Counted from the first letter of the stretch, positions 1 to 11,181 are shown. The stretch: DNA of 64,000 nt from Flavobacterium sp. N502536 (GCF_025947345.1 NZ_CP110011.1:3224001-3288000), one strand, 5' to 3'. The notes: a model not told the origin generated them from the letters alone. Made by a program: numbers and translations.

Positions 1-1316
1 ACCTGAATTTCTTCGATCAAATCATCAATCTGATTCAAACTTGGTCGGATTTCAATAATTGGATCTAATAAGCCGGTTGGGCGAATGACTTGTTCGACAT
101 AAATTCCGTCTGTTTTTTGCAGCTCATAATCGGCAGGTGTTGCAGATACGTAGATGACCTGATTTTGCATGGCTTCAAATTCCTCAAACTTCAAAGGTCG
201 GTTGTCCATTGCGGCCGGCAAACGGAAACCGTATTCGACCAGATTTTCTTTTCGGCTGCGGTCACCTCCGTACATGGCGTGAACCTGTGAGACTGTTACG
301 TGGCTTTCGTCGACTACCATCAGATAATCATCTGGGAAATAGTCTAACAAACAGAAAGGACGCGTTCCCGCTTCTCTTCCGTCCAGATATCTTGAATAAT
401 TCTCAATTCCGGAGCAATAGCCCAGTTCACGAATCATTTCTAAATCAAAATTAGTACGTTCTTCCAAACGTTTTGCTTCCAGATGTTTTCCTATTTCTTT
501 AAAATAATCAACCTGTTTGACTAAATCCTGTTGGATTTCCCAAATAGCGTTTTGCAAAACATCAGGGGAAGTCACAAACATATTGGCCGGATAAATCGTC
601 AGTCGCTGGAATTTTTCAATGACTTGTGAGGTCTTGGCATCAAAAGATTCTATTTCCTCGATTTCATCACCAAAGAAGTGAATTCTAAAAGCATCATCGG
701 CATAACTTGGGTATACTTCAACGGTGTCTCCTTTAATTCGGAATGTTCCGGGCGTAAAATCTGCCTCGGTTCTGGAGTATAAACTCTGAACCAGACTGTG
801 TAATAATTTGGTTCGGGAGATAACCTGATCTCTCGCTATTTCAATAACGTTTTTCTGAAATTCAACAGGATTTCCAATACCATACAGACAGGAAACCGAA
901 GCTACAACTAAAATATCACGACGTCCGGAAAGCAGCGAAGAGGTAGTGCTCAAACGCATTTTTTCGAGTTCCTCGTTGATGGACAGGTCTTTCTCAATAA
1001 ATACTCCGCTAACCGGCATAAAAGCTTCCGGCTGATAATAATCGTAGTAGGAAACAAAGTACTCTACAGCGTTATTGGGAAAGAATTGCTTGAATTCAGA
1101 ATACAACTGTGCAGCCAACGTTTTGTTGTGCGCTAAAACCAAAGTTGGTCGCTGAACTTCCTGAATGACATTGGCTACCGTAAAGGTTTTTCCGGATCCC
1201 GTAACTCCTAACAGAGTCTGGTATTTTTCACCATCTATAATGCCTTGTGAAAGTTTTTCAATTGCTTGCGGCTGATCACCTTTTGGACTGTATTCAGAGG
1301 ATACCTGGAAATTCAT
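1..1316 (-). CDS. uvrB: UvrABC excinuclease subunit B, partial (3' end outside window)
   Basis: Subunit B of the UvrABC nucleotide excision repair nuclease; in the cytoplasm UvrA loads it on damaged DNA, it verifies the lesion and recruits UvrC. About 438 N-terminal residues are visible from the ATG at 1316; the rest lies beyond the window edge (usual length about 660), so this is not a broken gene. Seen: Walker A GVTGSGKT at residues 37-44, the tyrosine-rich hairpin YYDYYQPEAF near residue 90 that probes DNA, and a DESH helicase box near residue 336. A -7-like element TATCTTTA (minus strand, 1343-1350) sits about 27 bp upstream. Identification is very secure. Confidence 0.97.
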   Translation of the reverse strand, partial: MNFQVSSEYSPKGDQPQAIEKLSQGIIDGEKYQTLLGVTGSGKTFTVANVIQEVQRPTLVLAHNKTLAAQLYSEFKQFFPNNAVEYFVSYYDYYQPEAFMPVSGVFIEKDLSINEELEKMRLSTTSSLLSGRRDILVVASVSCLYGIGNPVEFQKNVIEIARDQVISRTKLLHSLVQSLYSRTEADFTPGTFRIKGDTVEVYPSYADDAFRIHFFGDEIEEIESFDAKTSQVIEKFQRLTIYPANMFVTSPDVLQNAIWEIQQDLVKQVDYFKEIGKHLEAKRLEERTNFDLEMIRELGYCSGIENYSRYLDGREAGTRPFCLLDYFPDDYLMVVDESHVTVSQVHAMYGGDRSRKENLVEYGFRLPAAMDNRPLKFEEFEAMQNQVIYVSATPADYELQKTDGIYVEQVIRPTGLLDPIIEIRPSLNQIDDLIEEIQ

Positions 1317-1441
1317 TTTTGGACGATGAAAGATTAGTTTTGTAAAGATACAAAGTTTGGATTCTATATAAAAACTTAAAAAGAGGATGAATCAAATGGG
1401 TTAGGTTTGCTATAATTTCCCGTAAGCACAGTGTTTTTTAT

Positions 1442-2380
1442 CTATTCTAAAAAGTCAATCATAGCGTTATTCACTATTTTCGACTGATCAATCGATAGAA
1501 AGTGCCCTGCATCCGATATTGTTTTTGTTTGGCTATGAATTAAAAACTTTTTTGCTCTTTCTAAGCTTTCTTCTGAATTGATAACATCACGATCTCCAAT
1601 TAAAATCAAAACCGGATTGGTGATGGATTGGAGTTCAGCATCTGAAAAAGGACGCATTTTGAACATGCTTGAATTTGATTTCGCATATTTATTGGCCAGA
1701 TAGAATTGCTTTTTGTAAACAGGACTGATCTTTTCGGGATGAGTAGAAAAAGTTTGGAGTGTTTTTTCGAATTTCTTTTCATTTGGGAACAGTTTCAGCA
1801 TTAGGGCAGAAGTTGTTTTCCTCACTTTGTCTATAAATTTAAACGTTTGTGCAGGACTTAGCAGTACTATTTTATCAATAGAATTGTTGTTTTGGGTAGC
1901 TAATAATGTTGCAATCCAGCCACCACGTGACGCTCCTATAATATCAAAATTCTTTAATTTGTAGTGATTGAAAATTTCATTGTACAAAAGGGCAATTTCG
2001 TCTGAGGAAAGAGATTTAGAGGTCAAAGTAGACTTTCCGGGTTCTATTATAAAATCAATTGCATAAATGCGATGTTTTTTGGAGAGTGCTTTTATGTTGG
2101 GATACCACATGCTGGAACTTGCATCCATTCCGTGTAGCAGAACCAAGTCTTTGCCATTTTTTAATCCGGTAACAATTACGTGGGCTGTTCCGTAAGCTGT
2201 CTGTATGTTTTCTTCGGTATACGGAATGCCCCAAAGCTTTAAAGTCTGATTGTATGAATCGATATAGGTCTGTTTTTCGCTTTTTGTTTTAAAAACATAA
2301 TCGTCAAACTTTGCCTTTTTTGAAGCGGCACAACCGGCAAGCAAAAATAACAATACTGCTTTGAAGAGTAATTTTGGCAT
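1442..2380 (-). CDS. alpha/beta hydrolase lipoprotein
   Basis: A hydrolase of the alpha/beta fold of unknown substrate, predicted to be anchored to a membrane as a lipoprotein. Starting from the ATG at 2380 the protein (312 aa) begins with a signal peptide ending in the lipobox LLAGC (Cys17); an upstream TTG at 2395 is in frame but would add five residues before the signal, so I reject it. The oxyanion motif LLHGMD, the nucleophile elbow GASRGG (Ser about 151), an Asp in GDRDV and the catalytic His in DAGHFLS are all present, so an active enzyme is expected. A TACCTTTA element at 2403-2410 (minus strand) may be its promoter. Substrate cannot be read from sequence. Confidence 0.85.
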   Translation of the reverse strand: MPKLLFKAVLLFLLAGCAASKKAKFDDYVFKTKSEKQTYIDSYNQTLKLWGIPYTEENIQTAYGTAHVIVTGLKNGKDLVLLHGMDASSSMWYPNIKALSKKHRIYAIDFIIEPGKSTLTSKSLSSDEIALLYNEIFNHYKLKNFDIIGASRGGWIATLLATQNNNSIDKIVLLSPAQTFKFIDKVRKTTSALMLKLFPNEKKFEKTLQTFSTHPEKISPVYKKQFYLANKYAKSNSSMFKMRPFSDAELQSITNPVLILIGDRDVINSEESLERAKKFLIHSQTKTISDAGHFLSIDQSKIVNNAMIDFLE

Positions 2381-2469
2381 AGGAATAAAATTCAAATTAC
2401 TTTAAAGGTACGAAAAATGTGAACCCTCAGAGTATCAGAATTTTATTTTAAAGTATTAGAATTTCAATG

Positions 2470-3429
2470 TTAAGCGTTTTCCAGCTTCCATGCTTTTTGT
2501 TGAGTCTCACTTAAAAATGACCAGGCTACAATTCGGCTTGTTTTTTGCCCCTGAGACATATCGATTGTTTTGATGGTAGCAGCGTTTACTTTGTTTAATG
2601 TTTTGTAAATACTGGAAAGATTGTCTCTTTTTGAAACCAGAGTGGTAAACCATAAGCATTGCATAGCATATCTGGCGCTTTCATAAATCATTTGAGTTAC
2701 AAAACCAATTTCACCTCCATCACACCATAATTCTGCATTTTGACCTCCGAAGTTCAAAACAGGATTTGTTTTTTTCTTTTCTTTCGGATTTAAGTTTGAA
2801 ACTTTGCGTGCGGTGCTTTGGTTGGCGTCTTCAGCCGAAGAATGAAATGGTGGGTTGCACATTGTAAAAGTAAAACGATCTTCGGGGGTGATGATGTTTT
2901 TAAAAATAAAACGCGATTCCGTTTGCTGCTGAAGGCTTATAGCCTCAATCAGTTTTGGATTGGCTTCGATAATTTTGCTGCAATTTGCAATCGCTTTTTC
3001 GTCAATATCTGTTCCTACGAAACTCCAGTCGTAAATCGCATTTCCTAAAACGGGATAGATGCAGTTAGAGCCTGTTCCTATATCCAAGCCTAACACTGAC
3101 GGGCCTTTAGGGATATTTCCGTTGTTAGTTTCGGCCAGTAAATCGGCTAGATAATGAATATAATCCGTTCTTCCGGGAATAGGTGGACAAAGATAGTTTT
3201 TAGGAATATCCCAGTTTTGTATGTCGTAATAGGTTTTCAGTAAAGCTTTGTTCAGCAGTTTTACTGAAAGAGGATTGCTGAAATCAATAGTTTCAATTCC
3301 GTGAATGTTTACGGCAACCTGTGCTTTTAACTCAGGACAATTCGCGATAAGAAGTTCGAAATCGTAACGGGAACGATGAAGATTTCGAGGATGTAAATTG
3401 TTTTTTTCGGAATTGTCTGTTGTTTTCAT
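2470..3429 (-). CDS. rlmF: 23S rRNA (adenine-1618-N6)-methyltransferase RlmF
   Basis: Methylates N6 of A1618 in 23S rRNA using S-adenosylmethionine. The 319-residue protein has the family start (an N-terminal stretch with HPRN and RYDFELLI), an SAM-binding loop LGLDIGTGSNCIYP near residue 115, and the catalytic amino-methyltransferase motif NPPF (in CNPPFHSS) that defines N6-adenine methyltransferases. Length matches the family. A perfect -7 element (TATCTTTG, minus strand 3447-3454) lies just upstream, giving a very short leader. It is followed downstream by the lipoprotein hydrolase gene but each has its own promoter-like element. Confidence 0.93.
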   Translation of the reverse strand: MKTTDNSEKNNLHPRNLHRSRYDFELLIANCPELKAQVAVNIHGIETIDFSNPLSVKLLNKALLKTYYDIQNWDIPKNYLCPPIPGRTDYIHYLADLLAETNNGNIPKGPSVLGLDIGTGSNCIYPVLGNAIYDWSFVGTDIDEKAIANCSKIIEANPKLIEAISLQQQTESRFIFKNIITPEDRFTFTMCNPPFHSSAEDANQSTARKVSNLNPKEKKKTNPVLNFGGQNAELWCDGGEIGFVTQMIYESARYAMQCLWFTTLVSKRDNLSSIYKTLNKVNAATIKTIDMSQGQKTSRIVAWSFLSETQQKAWKLENA

Positions 3430-3446
3430 TTTTGTAAATTTCCGTG

Positions 3447-3454
3447 CAAAGATA
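3447..3454 (-). promoter_or_regulatory. -7 promoter element of rlmF
   Basis: TATCTTTG on the minus strand, a full match to the Bacteroidota -7 consensus TAnnTTTG, 17 bp before the rlmF start codon. Confidence 0.6.
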
Positions 3455-3486
3455 GGTATTCCTTTCTTAGGAAACGTCCTGTAAAA

Positions 3487-4149
3487 TTAATCCATGCATT
3501 CCATCAACAGCAAATCACCATCGGTGTGGATGATTGTTACTAAACCATCCTGTAGAACAGCATTGCTGCTTCCGGTTCTGTAGCCAATCGTTAGGGTATC
3601 GTTTGTAAGCGGATAGAGCAAATTGGTCGAATAAATGCCATTGACAATCCCAATCGGAATCAAGGAGATAGGTGTTTTTTCGGTATACCATTTCTCGAAT
3701 TTACGGGGCAGTAAAAAAACTTTAGAATGGTCGTCCAGAATAACAATTTTTAGCAAATCGCGGTAACGGGCAATGTTGGTAATATTGGTGATGGTATGGT
3801 CTGCACGTTTTCCGGTAGCCCAAACGACGTTTACAGCAGGTATTTTGCGATCGATTAAATAGTCAAAAGCTTTCTCTAAATCGGTTTTGTCCTGGTCGGG
3901 TGTATGAACGATTTCGATAGGGTATTGTGTTGTTTTGTAAATTTCAGGATCAAAGCCACGGTCGAAATCACCCAGAAGGACATCGACTTTGATGCCCAGT
4001 TCAATTACTCTTTCAATGGCTGAATCGAGTACGATAACCAGCGGAGACCATTCGAGTAATTGTCCTAATAATTCCGGATTGCATGCTGCTCCGTTGGCGA
4101 TAATTAAAGCGGGTTCCTGGTCGTCGCGTACGATATGGTGTGAAGACAT
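3487..4149 (-). CDS. thiN: thiamine pyrophosphokinase
   Basis: Transfers pyrophosphate from ATP to thiamine to give the cofactor thiamine diphosphate in the cytoplasm. The 220-residue protein has the hallmark LLGDFDRG (family motif GDFDS/R) around residue 60, followed by a TPDQDKTDLEKAF stretch that corresponds to the conserved D-x-D-K-T-D-x-x-K/E active-site segment, and an RADHT motif near residue 117. The C-terminal half forms the beta-sandwich typical of the family. ATG at 4149 with a perfect -7 element (TACCTTTG, 4175-4182). No TPP riboswitch is visible upstream; the upstream spacer holds 7-bp repeats instead. Confidence 0.9.
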   Translation of the reverse strand: MSSHHIVRDDQEPALIIANGAACNPELLGQLLEWSPLVIVLDSAIERVIELGIKVDVLLGDFDRGFDPEIYKTTQYPIEIVHTPDQDKTDLEKAFDYLIDRKIPAVNVVWATGKRADHTITNITNIARYRDLLKIVILDDHSKVFLLPRKFEKWYTEKTPISLIPIGIVNGIYSTNLLYPLTNDTLTIGYRTGSSNAVLQDGLVTIIHTDGDLLLMECMD

Positions 4150-4174
4150 TTAGTTTTTTAGTTTGAATGTGGAG

Positions 4175-4182
4175 CAAAGGTA
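4175..4182 (-). promoter_or_regulatory. -7 promoter element of thiN
   Basis: TACCTTTG on the minus strand, a full TAnnTTTG match, 25 bp before the start codon. Confidence 0.55.
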
Positions 4183-4192
4183 CTGTTAGTAT

Positions 4193-4286
4193 TGTGAAAT
4201 GTGAAATGTGAAATGTGAGAAGTTAAATGTAAAATGTAAAATGTAAAATGTGAGAAATCTGAAGTCTACAATCTACAATCTAAAAT
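4193..4286. repeat. short tandem phrase repeats (TGTGAAA, TGTAAAA, TCTACAA units)
   Basis: Three runs of 7-bp units follow one another: TGTGAAA four times (last copy TGTGAGA, 4193-4220), then AATGTAA-type units, then TCTACAATCTACAATC near 4265-4280. They fill the spacer between the thiN start and the 3' end of the DinB-like gene. The same vocabulary recurs at 37684-37749. Confidence 0.85.
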
Positions 4287-4726
4287 TAAACAAGACGTCG
4301 GTGGTAATTGATTTGCCCTAAATGATACGCTAAATGCGTAGAAAGATGTACCAGAAAGAAGCCTGTTGACATTTCTTTTTCGAAAACAATTTGCGGATAA
4401 GTTTGTTCTAAATCAGCTTCGGTCAGGCTGTCGAGCGCAGTGTTTACAACCAAAATAGTATTCTCGATTTTACCGATTAGCTCTGATTTTGGAACATCTT
4501 TCAATGAAAATTCTAAGGGACGATCACGGATGTAACCCGTTTTTCCAATTTCGGCTCCAATATAGGTGTTTAGGTTTCCTATTAAATGCAGACAAAGATT
4601 TCCGGCTGAATTGGAAATGCCCGGTGCAATTGCCCAAATCTGACTTTCGTTTGGATACGATTCGATTTCGGCTTTCAATTTGTTCAGATCTCTGTTAAAA
4701 AGCAATTTTAAGGTTTCAATCAACAT
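4286..4726 (-). CDS. DinB-like (DUF1572-type) four-helix protein
   Basis: Small protein (146 aa) of the DinB/YfiT-like four-helix fold, a family of putative metal-dependent enzymes (thiol-dependent transferases in some members). Seen: a His in NLCLHLIGNL near residue 47 and the C-terminal HLSTHLAYHLGQINYHRRL, whose spaced histidines form the usual metal site together with the first one. It is the last gene of a minus-strand operon: its start lies 4 bp after the stop of the GyrI-like gene. Exact substrate unknown. Confidence 0.8.
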   Translation of the reverse strand: MLIETLKLLFNRDLNKLKAEIESYPNESQIWAIAPGISNSAGNLCLHLIGNLNTYIGAEIGKTGYIRDRPLEFSLKDVPKSELIGKIENTILVVNTALDSLTEADLEQTYPQIVFEKEMSTGFFLVHLSTHLAYHLGQINYHRRLV

Positions 4727-4730
4727 GATT

Positions 4731-5213
4731 TTAAGCTTTATGAGTTATCGGAATCCAGATTTCTTCTTCAGAATCGGGATCTTCTTTTTTGTATTTTTCA
4801 GTCATTACGGCAAAATGAGGCCTTTCATCCACCATATATTCTGAATTTGGCAGCCAATCTACAAAAATTTCATGATAGGTTTTATGACCTTCGCTTTGCG
4901 GACCTTTATGTACAAAAACAGCATATAATCCGGTAGGAATTACCAATGGTTTCATTTCCAGTGGCATTTCATCAAAAGCAGAGACTTCGACTGCAGCCCA
5001 TTTTTCGAAGGTATTACCGGGATCAAAATTATCAAAGTGTGCAGTAGGAAAAACTTCGAGCGAATATAAATTGGCGTCGATTGTGTTTTTAATTTCTTTT
5101 CGTTTTGGCATAAAAGAACTCCACAGTTGATGCGTTTTGTTTTCAAGAAATGACATTGTAACGTATTTACCAATTAGTTTCTTCTCGGGTAATATCTGAA
5201 TTTTGGCTTCCAT
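4731..5213 (-). CDS. GyrI-like / AraC effector-binding domain protein
   Basis: A stand-alone small-molecule-binding domain of the GyrI/Rob type (SRPBCC-unrelated SHS2 fold), 160 aa. Such proteins bind hydrophobic ligands or hydrolyse them, or act as gyrase inhibitors; which applies here cannot be told. Seen: an N-terminal strand ILPEKKLIGKYVTMS, the middle segment WAAVEVS, GLYAVFVHKGP, and a C-terminal acidic EEEIWIPI segment, all in the family order. It lies between DUF4249 (9 bp) and the DinB-like gene (4 bp), so it is co-transcribed with the TonB receptor genes. Confidence 0.8.
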   Translation of the reverse strand: MEAKIQILPEKKLIGKYVTMSFLENKTHQLWSSFMPKRKEIKNTIDANLYSLEVFPTAHFDNFDPGNTFEKWAAVEVSAFDEMPLEMKPLVIPTGLYAVFVHKGPQSEGHKTYHEIFVDWLPNSEYMVDERPHFAVMTEKYKKEDPDSEEEIWIPITHKA

Positions 5214-5222
5214 TTTTAGAGC

Positions 5223-6044
5223 TTATTTGATTTTGTATTTTTTGTAATCTGTTTCACTAAGCGAAAAATAACCCAACGGATAATTGGCTTTATCAACAGT
5301 ATTAATAATGTTTCCTTTTACAGTTGCGGGTGGGGACTGAAAAGGTCCGCCAGAATTATTCCCGGCTATACTCACCAGTATGTTCATATAGTTGTAATAC
5401 TGTTTTGAGATGCCGTAATGGGTAATCTCGATCTCATCTCCAATTTTTAAATCGTCATCATCTGATGTGCTAAAATATTCATTTCCCTGAAAAAACTTGT
5501 CCTCCGTAACATAATAAGTTGAGGTAATTTTGCTCGAATACATATATTTAAAGAGGTAAAAATTATCATCGTCGGCAGGGTCATTAAAGTAGGCTCTGGT
5601 TTCAATATCTTTTCCGGTAAAACCGCCTTGGTTGTTTTGCTCAATTCGGCTTATGGGTGCTACTGCTTTCATGGTTTCGGTAGCAGTATAGGTAATGCCT
5701 CCCGAAATCACGGTTAGGGTGTAGGTTTCGTTAATTACCGGAACGAAATTCGAACACACATATCGTCCGGTTTTGGGAACTTCAATAAAGTTGAATTGTG
5801 TGTTCTGACTGTTTTTTATAAATACGGTCGCTCCCGCAACGGTTGGAATAACGTTTTGAAAATAACCAGTTGTAGTGGTCAGTTTTATAGTCTGTTGTTT
5901 TCCGGTTGTTTGTTTCTGCCAGTTTATCGCAGCTTCGATGACTAACTTTGGAGGGGCAGTATCTAAATTAACATCTACAACTTCCTCACAGCTTGTGAAG
6001 AAAATCGATATTAAAACTATCATTAAAATGCTTGCTTTTTTCAT
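5223..6044 (-). CDS. DUF4249 lipoprotein, partner of TonB-dependent receptor
   Basis: Predicted outer-membrane-associated lipoprotein (273 aa) of the DUF4249 family, found in Bacteroidota next to TonB-dependent receptors; function unknown, likely accessory to uptake. Seen: signal peptide ending in FFTSC (Cys19) followed by EEVVDVNLD, a family signature, then a beta-rich body (residues 30-130, carboxypeptidase-like) and a C-terminal NYPLGYFSLSE segment typical of the family end. It starts 37 bp after the receptor gene stop, consistent with one operon. Confidence 0.88.
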   Translation of the reverse strand: MKKASILMIVLISIFFTSCEEVVDVNLDTAPPKLVIEAAINWQKQTTGKQQTIKLTTTTGYFQNVIPTVAGATVFIKNSQNTQFNFIEVPKTGRYVCSNFVPVINETYTLTVISGGITYTATETMKAVAPISRIEQNNQGGFTGKDIETRAYFNDPADDDNFYLFKYMYSSKITSTYYVTEDKFFQGNEYFSTSDDDDLKIGDEIEITHYGISKQYYNYMNILVSIAGNNSGGPFQSPPATVKGNIINTVDKANYPLGYFSLSETDYKKYKIK

Positions 6045-6081
6045 GATCTATCTTTTGTTTTCTTTTTACAGAAAGTTGGTC

Positions 6082-8463
6082 TTAAAATTTAAAATTATAA
6101 CTCACGGCCGGAACCATTCCGAAAATTGACGTTTTTACAGCTTCATTTGTACCGGTATCTACATTTTGACGGAAGTTGATCGAAGCCGCATTCTGGCGAT
6201 TGTACAAGTTGTAAATACTAAAAACCCATTCGCCTTTCCAGTTTCGGTCTTTATTTTTTCGGGGGGTCAAAGTTGCCGAAATGTCTAAATGATGATAGGC
6301 CGGTAAGCGGTTTTCGTTTCTTAATCCATAATTGGGTACTGTAATTCCCAGATACTCATAGCGTCCATTTGGGTACGTAACCGGCTGACCCGATTGCAGC
6401 GCAAAGTTGGCGCCAAAAGACCACTTCTCGTTTAAATTATAAGCAGATGTAATGGCTAAATTATGAGTCTTATCATAGGCAGAGCTGTACCATTGTCCGC
6501 TGTTGATACCAATTTCTTCCGGAGTTCTTCCCGGAGTTTGCTGCTGTGATTTTGATAAAGTATAGGAGATCCATCCATTGAACTTGCCTTCATTTTTCTT
6601 TAGCATAAATTCGACACCATAGGCCCGCATTCTTCCGTTCAGAATTACCTGTTCGATCGCATCATTGGCAATCAAATTGGCACCATCGATATAATCAAGT
6701 CGGTTCTGGATTTTTTTATAATAGGTTTCGATTTCTACAGAGTAAGCTCCGTTGTTGATATTTCTAAAATAGCCTAAAGCCACCTGATCGGCAATCTGAG
6801 GTTTGATGTAATTATCACTTGGCATCCAGACATCGAGCGGAGTAGGAGATGAAGTATTCGAAATCAGCTGAAGATACTGTGCCATTCGGTTATAGCTTGC
6901 TTTAATCGCCTGATCATCATTTAACTGATAGGAAACAGAAAGCCGCGGTTCTAAATTGTTGTAATGCTGAATGGCCTTGTTTTTGCCAAAATAGCGCGTT
7001 GAGGTTGGTGTTCCTTTTTCGTAAATCTGCATGTCGCTATTGAAAACTACTGGTTCGTTATTGTCATAATAATTGATGGTAGAAGATCCTAAACGATAGA
7101 ACAAACTGTATCGTAATCCGTAAGCAACCGTAATTTTTTTCGAGAGCTGATTCTCGGCTTCGATATAAACAGAAGGTTCAAAGGCGTATTTTTTATCCAG
7201 TTGATCCGGATTAATTCCGGACGTTTCATTGCTTGGTTTGATCGTCCCGGGATTAAATTCGTAGTAAATACCATTTAAACCGTAGTTCAGTTTGAATTTG
7301 TCTGAGAGGTAGTTTTTGAAATCGTATTTGATGTTGTAGTTCTTAATTCCCGAATCCCATTTGAAGCCTACAAAGTCCAGATCGAGACCATAATAGTAAT
7401 CGCTGTAAATCAGGGATAAATTGGCAAATAATTTATCAGAGTACAGATGGTTCCAACGCAGGTTTAAGGTTGAATTTCCGTAGATATTGGTAAAACTTTT
7501 GTTCAGACTAAACACATCACGGCCAAAATAACCGGACAAATACAAGCTGTTGTTGTCGTTTAATTTATAACTCAGTTTGGTATTCAAATCATAAAAATAG
7601 GCAGAGTTGTCTTTTTGATCTTCGGATAGTTTTAGAAACAAATGAGCATAGGAAGCTCTTCCTCCAATAAGAAAAGAACCTTTGTCTTTTACTAAAGGGC
7701 CTTCGGCGAGAAGTCGGCTTGAAATTAACCCGATTCCACCATTAACGTGAAATTCTTTGCTGTTTCCGTCTTTCTGATAAATGTCTAAAACAGAAGAAGC
7801 TCTTCCGCCATAGCGTGCCGGAATTCCGCCTTTGTATAGTTTTAGATCTTTAATAGCATCGGGGTTAAAAACGGAGAAAAAGCCAAATACATGCGAAGAA
7901 TTAAAGATGGTAGCCTCGTCTAATAAAATTAAATTCTGATCGGCACCACCACCGCGTACATTAAATCCCGAAGCGCCTTCTCCCGCATTGGTAACGCCCG
8001 GAAGCAATAAAATCGATTTTAAAACATCGACTTCACCCAAAACAACCGGCATTTTTTTGATGGTGGAAATTGAGAGTTTGTTGGCACTCATTTCCGGCGA
8101 TTTGATGTTGATTTTTCTTTTATTGTCGATAATTACCACCTCCTGAAGCTCTTCGCCGCTTTCGCTGATCGCAAAATTATTTTTCGTGTTTTGAGTTAAA
8201 GCAATTGTCTTTTGAAGGGTTTGATACCCCACATAACTAATTTCAATCTGATGTTCACCTTGTGGAACGGTAAGCGAATAAAAACCATATTCGTTGGTGG
8301 TTGTACCTATTTTTAAGGTCGGAATATAGACGTTCACACCGATTAAGGTTTCGTTGTTTTTAAAGTCAGTAATGGTGCCGCTTAAAGTGAATTTTTCCTG
8401 AGAAAATGATGTTAAAATAGTAAAGAACAGAATAAAAAATGTGGTATTTTTTTTTGTGGTCAT
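6082..8463 (-). CDS. TonB-dependent outer-membrane receptor with N-terminal carboxypeptidase-like domain
   Basis: Outer-membrane beta-barrel that imports a ligand using TonB energy. From the ATG at 8463 the protein (793 aa) begins with a clean signal peptide (MTTKKNTTFFILFFTILTSF, then SQ); the ATG at 8484 would add seven residues and spoil it. Next come a CarboxypepD-regulatory-like domain (about residues 25-105, LSGTITDFKNNETLIGVNV), the plug (DVLKSILLLPGV, GFNVRGGGADQNLILLDEA) and a long barrel ending in VPAVSYNFKF with the terminal aromatic. The fused N-terminal domain is usual for Bacteroidota receptors. Substrate not predictable; no SusD partner is present, the partner is the DUF4249 lipoprotein. 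Confidence 0.93.
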   Translation of the reverse strand: MTTKKNTTFFILFFTILTSFSQEKFTLSGTITDFKNNETLIGVNVYIPTLKIGTTTNEYGFYSLTVPQGEHQIEISYVGYQTLQKTIALTQNTKNNFAISESGEELQEVVIIDNKRKINIKSPEMSANKLSISTIKKMPVVLGEVDVLKSILLLPGVTNAGEGASGFNVRGGGADQNLILLDEATIFNSSHVFGFFSVFNPDAIKDLKLYKGGIPARYGGRASSVLDIYQKDGNSKEFHVNGGIGLISSRLLAEGPLVKDKGSFLIGGRASYAHLFLKLSEDQKDNSAYFYDLNTKLSYKLNDNNSLYLSGYFGRDVFSLNKSFTNIYGNSTLNLRWNHLYSDKLFANLSLIYSDYYYGLDLDFVGFKWDSGIKNYNIKYDFKNYLSDKFKLNYGLNGIYYEFNPGTIKPSNETSGINPDQLDKKYAFEPSVYIEAENQLSKKITVAYGLRYSLFYRLGSSTINYYDNNEPVVFNSDMQIYEKGTPTSTRYFGKNKAIQHYNNLEPRLSVSYQLNDDQAIKASYNRMAQYLQLISNTSSPTPLDVWMPSDNYIKPQIADQVALGYFRNINNGAYSVEIETYYKKIQNRLDYIDGANLIANDAIEQVILNGRMRAYGVEFMLKKNEGKFNGWISYTLSKSQQQTPGRTPEEIGINSGQWYSSAYDKTHNLAITSAYNLNEKWSFGANFALQSGQPVTYPNGRYEYLGITVPNYGLRNENRLPAYHHLDISATLTPRKNKDRNWKGEWVFSIYNLYNRQNAASINFRQNVDTGTNEAVKTSIFGMVPAVSYNFKF

Positions 8464-8554
8464 TGTCTTGGTTTTGAAACACATAGTTAATAATTCTAAC
8501 TAGATATTTTTGCAGAACGTTTGTTAAACATTAGTTAAGAAAGACTCTTTTTTT

Positions 8555-8600
8555 GGAGGGGCAAAGGGGCAGAGGGACAAAGGTTCAGAGGTTTTGGTTC
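8555..8600. repeat. phrase repeat of the AAAGGTTCAGAGG family
   Basis: G-rich run with units GAGGGGCAAAGG, GGCAGAGGGACAAAGG and TTCAGAGG in the spacer between the isocitrate dehydrogenase 3' end and the receptor 5' end. The same vocabulary occurs at 40667-40710, 51297-51432, 52671-52700 and, reversed, 61024-61060. Confidence 0.7.
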
Positions 8601-8605
8601 CATTC

Positions 8606-8636
8606 AAAAAAAAAAGACAACTAATTAAAGTTGTCT
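8606..8636 (-). terminator. rho-independent terminator of the isocitrate dehydrogenase gene
   Basis: Eight-bp perfect stem AGACAACT/AGTTGTCT (8615-8622 and 8629-8636) with a T-run on the minus strand (A-run 8606-8615 on plus), 44 bp after the stop codon. Confidence 0.85.
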
Positions 8637-8680
8637 TTTCTACAGAGCCATATTGTGACGACTCTTTATGTTTCATTCGA

Positions 8681-10942
<2,262 letters not shown>

Positions 10943-10975
10943 GTAAAAGGTATAGTCGGCTCAGAATGAGCGGAG

Positions 10976-10983
10976 CAAATATA
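10976..10983 (-). promoter_or_regulatory. -7 promoter element of the isocitrate dehydrogenase gene
   Basis: TATATTTG on the minus strand, full TAnnTTTG match, 72 bp before the start codon, giving a leader of about 65 nt. Confidence 0.55.
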
Positions 10984-11121
10984 ATAAAAACAGTCCGAAA
11001 ACGGTGTAGTTTTGAGGAGAAATGCCGAAATTATCAGATTGTTATTTCGTGCTCTTTAAATTGTCAAATCGACGATTTTGCTATTAAAAAATTACGGTTT
11101 TGATATTCTGAAAATAAAGCA

Positions 11122-11162
11122 CAAAAAAAAACCCGTTTCAAATGATATGAAACGAGTTTTTT
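11122..11162 (-). terminator. rho-independent terminator of rplS
   Basis: Inverted repeat ACCCGTTTCA/TGAAACGAGT (11131-11140, 11148-11157; one G-U pair) with T-runs on both sides, about 20 bp after the rplS stop. Confidence 0.88.
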
Positions 11163-11181
11163 ATAACAAATCGATAAATGA

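Noticed and set aside
209..454. Plus-strand open frames within uvrB
   Set aside because: They lie antisense to a clear UvrB coding sequence and read no recognisable protein.
4150..4285. TPP riboswitch upstream of thiN
   Set aside because: No THI-box-like CUGAGA or pairing elements are seen; the spacer consists of simple repeats.
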